64,000 nt of DNA from Topomyia yanbarensis (Eukaryota > Arthropoda > Insecta > Diptera > Culicidae), in NCBI RefSeq assembly GCF_030247195.1, contig NC_080671.1, forward strand, positions 188,211,725-188,275,724, read 5' to 3'. A model generated the notes under the pieces. The model had not been told where the DNA came from. It searched no databases and worked only from the letters and a program-made list of their open reading frames with translations. The first letter of the stretch is position 1. Each line of letters starts with the position of its first letter. The translations under genes and the position numbers were made by a program. Below, in pieces: positions 56,641-64,000 of the stretch.

Positions 56641-57660
56641 TTATTTCGGTTTTGCTCCAGTACTTCTTTGAGTAGTAATTTTAGGGGGGGCATGGCCTTT
56701 ACGACGAAGCTTGGGAGAGGAAATATTCCTCCTTTTTCTATTGCTTCTAGGCACAGCACTAGATGTTCCCGCCTGGGGTTCATCACATTCGCCTTCGTCA
56801 GTAGACAAGTTGGTAAAGATGTTCGTAGAGACAGGTGGCGTAGCTATCTTAAGCATTTCTGTAAAAGATCGCTTAGAGCTCCCCTGAAAGGAACTCTTAA
56901 GATTCTCCCCGCGCTGATTGTACGAGGGACATGCCGGGAGATCATGTAGGTTTCCCCCACAGTAGAGACATTTTTCGACATTTCTTCCACAGGAATCATC
57001 CTCATGATTCGCACCGCATTTCCCACAACGGACCTTATTGCTACAATGGGCTGTGCGTTCTAATTGTTTGCAATTAGTCCAGCTCATGACCCGCAGCACA
57101 AAGAGGCGAACAGGTAGACGAACCTTGTCAAAGAGGAGGTAGTTGGGTAGAGCAAAACCGGCGAGGGTCACCCGATAGGGGTCGGAGTTGACGTATGTTT
57201 TTTTCACGTCAGCTGCGACTGATGCTGAATGCAAACGTTTGCACTCCAGAATCTTCACTGGCTGAGTTGCGATGACCTGCTCGTATATGGGACTGGCTGT
57301 TTCAAAGACCTCATGCTTACATGGGGTCTCTGAAGCAGCCAGTCCCATATTTGAGCAGGTCCTCGCAACTCAGACTCGAATCGGAAACGACCCCACAGAC
57401 TTCAACCCTGTTAGCTGGTATATACACCCTGTACTCATTCGTAAAGGCAATATCATTTGCCTGAGTTAAACTGTTTACAACCACCCGAAGCTTATCAGGG
57501 CGAATTTTGGATATCTCTGTCACGGTCGAAAACCGACCCGTCAGATCTCGAGAAATCTGCAGCAGATTCAAACACTTTTTGTTTTTGGTCCGGAAGAAGA
57601 TCACGATTTTGTTTCGATGTCCATCTCACCTTGAGATGAACCGCAGTCAGGTGAAGTCAT
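56641..57660 (-). pseudogene. LINE ORF1, nucleic-acid-binding protein (broken)
   Basis: An ATG near 57660 gives MTSPDCGSSQGEMDIETKS before a frameshift; the next frame continues QISRDLTGRFSTVTEISKIR and LRVVVNSLTQANDIAFTNEY. After a fold-back duplication (57262-57373) it resumes with VKILECKRLHSASV and KVRLPVRLFVLRVMSWTNCK, then zinc knuckles CGKCGANHEDDSC (CX2CX3HX4C) and CLYCGGNLHDLPAC (CX2CX4HX4C). The C-terminus is Ser-rich and basic (RSNRKRRNISSPKLRRKGH). Such proteins coat element RNA. It differs from the gag-like ORF1 at 25477-26434. Confidence 0.75.
57262..57373. repeat. Fold-back duplication inside LINE ORF1
   Basis: 57262-57310 and 57325-57373 are 49-bp inverted copies with five mismatches around a 14-bp loop; both contain ATATGGGACTGGCTG when read on the appropriate strand. 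Only one orientation fits the ORF1 frame, so the other is an inverted addition. Confidence 0.9.
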
Positions 57661-57965
57661 TTATGCACGGGCCTATTGCCCAGTGCACGTTAGTATGAGA
57701 ACGAAGAAGTTGAAAAGTCAAATAACACTTAACTTGTGTATGTAACGGTATCCAGACGGCTTACTAGAAGAACACTGCTTCACTGGTTACTGGCCGGTTA
57801 ACGGTACTAAGAAACAGAAACGCAAAAGAAGGGAAAATATACTGAAACCTCGACAAGGCGGAGAGTGCGCAAGATAACCTTGAACGCGGATCAGCACTAT
57901 TCTTTGTCGTTATACACTGCACGGACTGGCAACAAAACACGTGTGTCTCGACCGAGCGCTCAAAA

Positions 57966-60568
57966 ACGAATGAAAAAACACAAATATTTTGTTTTATTAC
58001 GTCATTTTCATACGTTATTCGCATTTCTCCATCAAGAACAATAAGTTTTTCAAAATGCTCATATAATTTTCTGAAACGTCCCTGTTGACATAAAGGCGAC
58101 ATTATAAATATTTGAAAGCTACATGAAAATTACCAAAATATGATTTAGGCATAGGCCCTGATGATTATACTATAAAGTCGAGTCATATTTTTATTGTTTT
58201 CTTGAAGCTTTTAAATAGTTTTCAATATCGCCTAGATATCAAAGAAAAAGGGAATTTTATAGGAATTTCGAAAAAAAACCTATTGTTGTTGATGGAGAAA
58301 CTCGAATAACTTATAAGAAGATCGTAATCAAACAAAATAATTGTGTTGGTAAAAAATAATTTAAATATCTCGAAAACTGCTGCATTTTAGAAATTTGTTG
58401 TTATGGGCATTTTTAATCGAAATGGCATTTAGAATCATATTTAATAAGGGAATTGCATTTTTGACTGCGAATAGTATGAATTATAAAAATATGTTAAAGT
58501 TGTTAGGAAACTTTTTTTAATGAAAGCTTTCCCAAGATCCAAATACATAAAAACAGTTCGACTTTAAAACGAAAAAAAAAATATTATTGCCTTTTTATGA
58601 TAGATAAACGCTGATAACTTTTAAAAATGGCATAATTTCACTCGCAAAATTCCAAATATCTCTACAACTATCACATTTTGGAAGATTTGTTAAATGTATT
58701 TTGATTTGAAATGACACTTAGAATCATATTTCGTAATAAAATTATAGTTTTGTTTTTTCAATTAGTATTAAATTTAAAATCATGTATAAAGTTTTTGTTA
58801 GAAGAAACTGTTTTACTGATATGTTTCCATCATGAAATCACATTCAAAATATTTTTTTTCTATCGGTTTTTGGAAACAAAATGTAAAAAGCATTAAAAAT
58901 GGGTTTCTTCGGCCATTTAAATTTTTAACGTAAATTTGTTTTTGTGAAAAATTACACATTTTTTCAGTATATATATTTTTTGTGCAGATGTATTCATTCT
59001 TTGTAATTCGTACGCGGATAGTTTTGCTATATAAAAAACCGAAATCATACATTTTTTTGAAAATGCTGCATGTAAAATATTTATGCCCTTTTAAAAAGTT
59101 TCTCTTGACTCAAAATAATTTTGTTGACTGCGGAGAATGTTTAGCCGTCCATATCGGTAAAAGTTTTATCGGAGTCGAAGATGGTCGTTTACGATTTTGA
59201 AGATTTTCGGACGGATCTTCGAGGAATTTCTCGACGATAAAAAACAAACTAGAATTAGGTATATAGACTTGCCTTTCTCAGCAAAGTTTTAGAAAAATCA
59301 AAATCCAGAAATTTTGTCGAAAGTTTCGAATATCTTGTAGTAGAGATGAACTACATTGTTTTAAGTTTTCGTGTACACTAAATTCACTCTTTGCGCGGTA
59401 TATTGAAGTAGTCATCAGTCACCTTTTCGTTTCGTGGTTCAACAAAGAAAAAAAAATTGGATATTTTACGAGGTTGAGAATCTATGCGATTTGTATTTTC
59501 CACGTCAAAAACGACATGATTGTATCGCATTCGGGTGCCCACCGATTCACCAGGAAGGCCCACCCCTCGCTTCATCCATTCAGTCGGCAGTTTGTGTTAT
59601 GTTTGCATTCCATAAGTGGAGTTGTGATGTGTGAATTGTTTGTATGTACATATGTTGATTGTATCCTTCCACGGATTTACACGCTTAGCGATTGTCGGTA
59701 CAGCAATCAGTAACATCGGGGTAGTGCAGTGCCATGGGAAAGTGCCGATTGTGGAGAGAGCGGGAAAATATTTATCCAGGTAGCGGTAAATCCCGAGCAA
59801 ACAACACTCATTCATAATTGTGAGCCGAGTGCCGTCAAGATTAAGATATCGATGTCAGTTGGACTGGCAGATAAGGCCGACCGAGCGAAAGGATTAGAAA
59901 TTAAATTATTCAAAGCCTAATTCCAGCCAATAAAAGGTGTAGCACAGGGAATGAGTTTATTAAATGTTGAAAAAATGGAAACAGTTACCATTCGGTTCGG
60001 CTAGGATACCGTTGCACGTTTCCTCACGTCTTTATACGGCTGTCATTGGAGATTTTATTTCGGATATTGAGGATTTGTGAGGATCCCGAACAGGGTTCCA
60101 TTTTTTCTTGCTTTTCGCAACGAGAAAATGCTCGTATCGGAAATTGGAGTAATCTGATACTATTGTTCGTGATTGATGAAGGTTCAACCCGAAACGGGAC
60201 GGCCAGGATTGTAGACGAGAACGTGAGAAATTATTAAAAAATGAAACCTGAAAATGCATTGTGCGGTGTAATTGCAGTATAAGTTTTGGTTTACGAGCAC
60301 GTTTTTTTGTGGTTTCTAAAGTAGTAAATAGGAGTGGTGAATATTACAAACTCAACTCGTACGGGATTACACTATTTATTGAGTTTTAAATTGTTCCATA
60401 AAAAGTATGAAAATCAGATATTTTTAATATTACTCGGGTTCGAATTAGTATCGAAATTTCTTTCAGCTAGAGAATGTTCCTTGATTTAGCATAAATAACA
60501 AAACCGCACATAAGGTTCAAAGTCGCTAATTACAAACACTATCGTTACCTCTGTCGGCTCGGATGAGA
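57966..60568. other. AT-rich stretch; family A traces, no gene
   Basis: 58200-58760 contains diverged internal repeats, for example TTAGAATCATATTT at 58429 and 58729. 59110-59260 matches family A (CGGACGGATCTTCG at 59210). 59400-60240 is of higher complexity with short plus-strand frames (59729-59920, 60046-60237) lacking motifs. Confidence 0.4.
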
Positions 60569-60832
60569 TCAGTCATCGCCAACATCAATTCTACATTCTA
60601 CATTCCGATTCGGTTGTCTGCCGTGGAACAGAGAATACAATCGACATGAACCGGAACTTGGATCGTAGCGGAAAGAACTTGATTGACTGCTGGCTGATGC
60701 ACGCGTTCTGAGCTCATCCAAGTGGAAAGACTGTCGAATGTTTGGCCTGTCGTTGTCACGCCACTGCTGGCTGCACGTTACAGTTATTGCCGTTTCGGTA
60801 CTTTCAACACTTCCGGTTGTCGAGGTTGACAT
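60569..60832 (-). CDS. Hypothetical small protein or first exon, 87 residues
   Basis: ATG at 60832 in a good context (CGCCAATGTC). The protein is Ser/Thr-rich and hydrophilic: MSTSTTGSVESTETAITVTC at the start, then QSFHLDELRTRASASSQSSS in the middle. Composition looks coding compared with flanking AT-rich DNA. A strong donor-like sequence, CAGAG|GTAACG, lies about 30 bp beyond the stop at 60569, and a tandem AATGTAG repeat just before the stop could have shifted the frame. I recognise no family; chance is a real alternative. Confidence 0.25.
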   Translation of the reverse strand: MSTSTTGSVESTETAITVTCSQQWRDNDRPNIRQSFHLDELRTRASASSQSSSFRYDPSSGSCRLYSLFHGRQPNRNVECRIDVGDD

Positions 60833-61129
60833 TGGCGGCGTTGGTCGTTGCTACAGTGGGTGGGGAATCAAAGCTGAAAAGTTTGCAGGCACATCGCCTA
60901 AAACTTATACACTGTGGGTTTTGAAATATCCGGAAAATGTGAGTGTAATCCGACGTACGTTAACGTATCGAGTTTATGTTCAAGCTTGCAAATCATATTT
61001 CATAAAATATTCAAAAGCATAAATATATAGCGACATTCTGTTCTTACGACTTCCGAAGCTCGAAGAATTAATATAAAATAGATTTTTAGTTCGCGAAGAG
61101 AACTTCTAATATAATAATAATAATTGTAT

Positions 61130-61137
61130 GAGCTGGC
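61130..61137. repeat. 8-bp target-site duplication, left
   Basis: GAGCTGGC, repeated exactly at 63063-63070 on the other side of the hAT-like element. Confidence 0.9.
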
Positions 61138-63062
61138 CAGTGGCGTAGCCAGGGGGGGTTTTGGGGGTTAAAACCCCCCCCCCCCCCCCAAACCAAAATT
61201 AAGTGGATTGAAAAAAAATTGATGCTGACGAATTTAATTTAATATTCCACAAAATATTTTTGGAAAAATATTCTCTGATCACTACATTGAGAACTATGTT
61301 TAAAGCGTCATGAGAACTTTTGGAAAATTGTGGGAAGGGGATCATGTAACTTATCTCTTAGCCAAAATCCCACAGTTGTCAAATTACTTCAATGTAAAAT
61401 AAAATAACTGTCTAAATTATTATGAGCTCATTTTTGGAAAGATGCTTCAAAATATGGATTAGAGACAATTTTTCGAATGGGAATCTAAATTTGAATAGGT
61501 TGATTGCATATAAAACATAAGCTTGTTTACCGAAAACTTGCATACATTTCAACATTTGCTGAAAATGTATTTTTTTAGATTGTGTAGAGTTTAGACAACA
61601 ATTCAATATAGTTAACAACAAGAATAACATTTCAGAAACTAGTTGAAAGCTGATGTAATTTTGTCTCTAGCAGGTCAGGATCGGTTTTATGAGCATTGGA
61701 TTTTTGTTGTATTATCAACTATATGAATAACCTCTTAGCAGGATACAATGAATGGCGTACTAAAATTTGGTGTGCTACGTACTAGTACTGCAAGTTGTGA
61801 GGTTGACTAATGAAGAAAAGTAAAATTAATGCTCGATAAATTTTTAACGGTCACGATCACATTCATTCGAAGCTGCCAAATTTCGATGTTAAGTAACATT
61901 GAAGAATTTCAAAACGTAAAACTGTTCATCTGCGGATAGAATAATTTTGACGGTTAATCCTCCTAGAAGTAATTATAGACAAGAATTACTCTTCAAGCAA
62001 ATTTGAGTCGAGACTTAATGTCTCCAGCAAAGTTTTCGAAAGTGCTATTTCAAACAACTTTGTCAAAGACATAAATATCCCACATATTCAGAGTATCGAA
62101 ATATAGTAGTAGAAAACCTTTACAACAAGCTATTCTGAAATTACTGTATTTGATAAATCACTTCTGCGGTAATTAAATAATAAATTCACATTGCATTCAA
62201 GGTGCCTTTGAAGCTTACAAAAAAACAAGGGAACGGGATTTAAAACAAATAATTCCCAGGGATTAAAAGGACTCAAAAACACAAAGAATGATTCCATTTT
62301 CAGGAGCTAGCATCAATTCGGCGCTGGCTTAGTCCGCCCACCAAGTTAGTGTCAGATTCTGATGAGATGAAGTCGAAACGCAAGTTTCAGTTCCATCCAT
62401 CCATAATTTAGTTATAGGTTTTGTGTTCTCAACTCGCAATGATTGTTTCAAACAATTTTATCCGTAGCGCATAAAAAAATAGTTTTCACCTAAATTTTTC
62501 TTCACTAAGGAGAAATATAGCAGGCTCAGTCCATTTGAATCCCTATATGTTGAATTCATGTAGCCTTCATATTTTCAACAAAATTGTTTGAAATGACATT
62601 ATCAAAAACTTTGCTGAAGGCACCATGTCTCTTAATATTTTTGAAAAATTAATTCACCATAATTACCTCTATGAGAATTAATCACTAAAATTTCTATATC
62701 AAAGCAGGCGCTGTTTTATGTTGATAACTTCCCGAAGTTGTCAAACCTTCAAAGTCTAGGATTATTATATTAGGTGATCTTGAACGTTGAAAATGTTTTA
62801 GATCATTTATCCCACTTTAAAAGATCGCAATTTTTGACTTCATTGACATTTTATACAAGAAAATAATCTATAGAGGTTTGAAAACTGTTCCATGTTGATC
62901 CTTCTTGTTTGTAGACTGGAATGACATCTGTTAGACTACTTATGGTTTTGAGTTTTCAATAATATATCATATCAAACTCATATTAAATTTTAGCATTTTT
63001 TTCAAAAAATTTGCGATTCTCATCAAAACCCCCTCCAAACCAAATTTCTGGCTACGCCACTG
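61138..63062. mobile_element. Non-autonomous hAT-like element
   Basis: Perfect 15-bp terminal inverted repeats CAGTGGCGTAGCCAG and CTGGCTACGCCACTG, each continuing into a poly-G or poly-C rich subterminal zone. The exact 8-bp duplication GAGCTGGC on both sides and the CAG start fit the hAT superfamily. No transposase frame exists in its 1925 bp. Related pieces are at 1535-2042 and near 39978-40050. Confidence 0.9.
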
Positions 63063-63070
63063 GAGCTGGC
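63063..63070. repeat. 8-bp target-site duplication, right
   Basis: GAGCTGGC, identical to 61130-61137. Confidence 0.9.
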
Positions 63071-63344
63071 CAATGTTAAAAGGGGTTTTGGCCCTAAAAA
63101 CTAACTAATCAAAAGATTTACAGATTATCTTGCGGTTCTCCTCTCCATTACATAGACGCTTTTTAATAAAGTTCGGTATTTGTTGTACTTGTTTCGTCCA
63201 ATACTGTATGCCATGCAAATAACGGGAAACGAATAGCGCGTGGAAAACTACTGACACATTTCTATTCTCTGCTGCTTGACGAATGTTTTGGAGAAATTAG
63301 TATATTGTAAAATATTGGATTCCGCTAAATCCCTAATCTCCCGC

Positions 63345-63595
63345 ATGGCTTTGTAAAGCAGCTCTCGTCTCTTTCCAACCTAATAGCTTGCATCAGTATC
63401 TCGTAGCCCACTGTGGACGAACGACACCAATTAGATGTAGTATACTTGGTATTTTCAAAAGTTTTCAATAATGTTCTGTAAAATGTTGCCATCAATAAGC
63501 TGAACCCAAATTCGACTGTTTCTGAATTACCGACAGCGGTCCCGCAAGGGTGTCATCTCGGGCCTCTTATTTTCATCTTATTTATTAATGGGGGG
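63345..63595 (+). pseudogene. Reverse transcriptase relic (LINE fragment)
   Basis: Translation in pieces gives HGFVKQLSSLSNLIACIS (the Q-HGF block), QLDVVYLVFSKVFNNVL (motif A, where a typical sequence is YTDFSKAFD) and TAVPQGCHLGPLIFILFIN (motif B). Catalytic Asp of motif A is lost. Stops and frameshifts separate the blocks. Related to the LINEs at 42-47 kb in motif B. Confidence 0.75.
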
Positions 63596-64000
63596 AAAGG
63601 CTTTCAACATGTTTCCCTCGGGTCCGAAGCTCTAGAGGGGGCCCGGATTTTGACCAGAAATTATAATTCCGACAAATATTATTTCGACAAAACTTATCTT
63701 GAAGTAGAATAAATATGTCTCTCTGAAAATTCTAAATTGGAGCAATTTTAAATTCCTTCGAAAAATTTTTTCGTTAATAAGAGAAAAATAACCGAAACAT
63801 AGTTTTGTTTTTTAAATGCGATAATTTTTTTTCTGGTTTCTCAATATGATATCAATTGGATTTTTGAATTTAAAATGTATAAATTAGACATTTTGCAATC
63901 GCTGATAACTCATAAACTATTCAATGCATTGAAAAACATTTCAGTTGGCAAAAATTGCGATTATATATACCTAGAAGATTTATCCAGTACCTCAGATGAA
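63596..64000. other. No gene recognised at window end
   Basis: AT-rich DNA. GCTGATAACTCATAAACTAT near 63900 recalls the phrase GCTGATAACTTTTAAAA at 58611, so this is probably dispersed repeat. Confidence 0.4.

Larger units (their letters stand above)
52640..57965 (-). mobile_element. Nearly full-length LINE with RNase H (I-like superfamily)
   Basis: On the minus strand the order is 5' leader (57965 to about 57660), zinc-knuckle ORF1, APE endonuclease, reverse transcriptase, RNase H and a C-terminal Cys/His segment, then a 3' UTR. RNase H places it with I-like LINEs (I, Loner or LOA-type clades), several of which are common in mosquitoes. Many frameshifts and stops interrupt all the frames, and a fold-back duplication lies in ORF1. 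It is dead but structurally almost complete. Terminal bases are approximate. Confidence 0.8.

Overview
The window looks like a transposon-saturated, AT-rich stretch of insect nuclear DNA, most likely from a culicine mosquito such as Aedes. That assignment is an inference from three things: a tRNA-derived SINE with intact A and B boxes (6598-6766), several non-LTR retrotransposons of mosquito type including one with an RNase H domain, and many short inverted-repeat elements (MITEs) with no dense host genes. Bacterial-style operons, ribosome binding sites and CRISPR arrays are absent. Only one stretch, 51518-51637, looks like a plausible host exon: a signal peptide followed directly by a splice donor. 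It is tentative.

Layout. 0-8.8 kb: a dead Tc1-like transposon, a hAT-like fragment, a MITE, a 5'-truncated copy of an ORF1-only retroposon, a SINE and pieces of dispersed repeat family A. 8.85-15.09 kb: a 6.2-kb array of a 12-bp CpG-rich unit, folded into a near-perfect palindrome with 971-bp arms (9074-10044 and 10415-11385, 370-bp spacer) and a third arm in a direct duplication 2071 bp downstream. 15.6-19.7 kb: an inverted-repeat-bounded AT-rich segment with six copies of one 13-mer, a TIR transposon carrying a gag-like relic, and a LINE 3' fragment. 20-29.5 kb: low-information DNA, MITEs, a 0.9-kb TIR element, one complete ORF1-only retroposon with long target-site duplications, and a gag-like plus reverse-transcriptase relic on the minus strand. 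31.2-32.5 kb: a recent tandem duplication.

35.6-48.8 kb is a stack of repeats. Repeat family B (41.15-48.4 kb) is split by a 6.2-kb terminal-inverted-repeat element with a TA target duplication. That element contains a LINE, and the LINE is split by a second, antisense LINE. An uninterrupted copy of family B at 37.3-38.1 kb preserves the empty site, which fixes the boundaries to the base. 50.9-51.6 kb holds a (CT)n tract, possible 5' UTR and the candidate first exon. 52.6-57.97 kb is a nearly full-length, heavily mutated LINE on the minus strand (ORF1 with zinc knuckles, endonuclease, reverse transcriptase, RNase H). 61.1-63.1 kb is a non-autonomous hAT-like element with a perfect 8-bp target duplication; a fragment of the same family lies at 1.5-2.0 kb.

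The genes do not form a pathway. Almost every long reading frame belongs to a mobile element and nearly all are broken. The most unusual object is the palindromic 12-bp satellite, whose six frames are all open because neither strand of its unit contains a stop codon.
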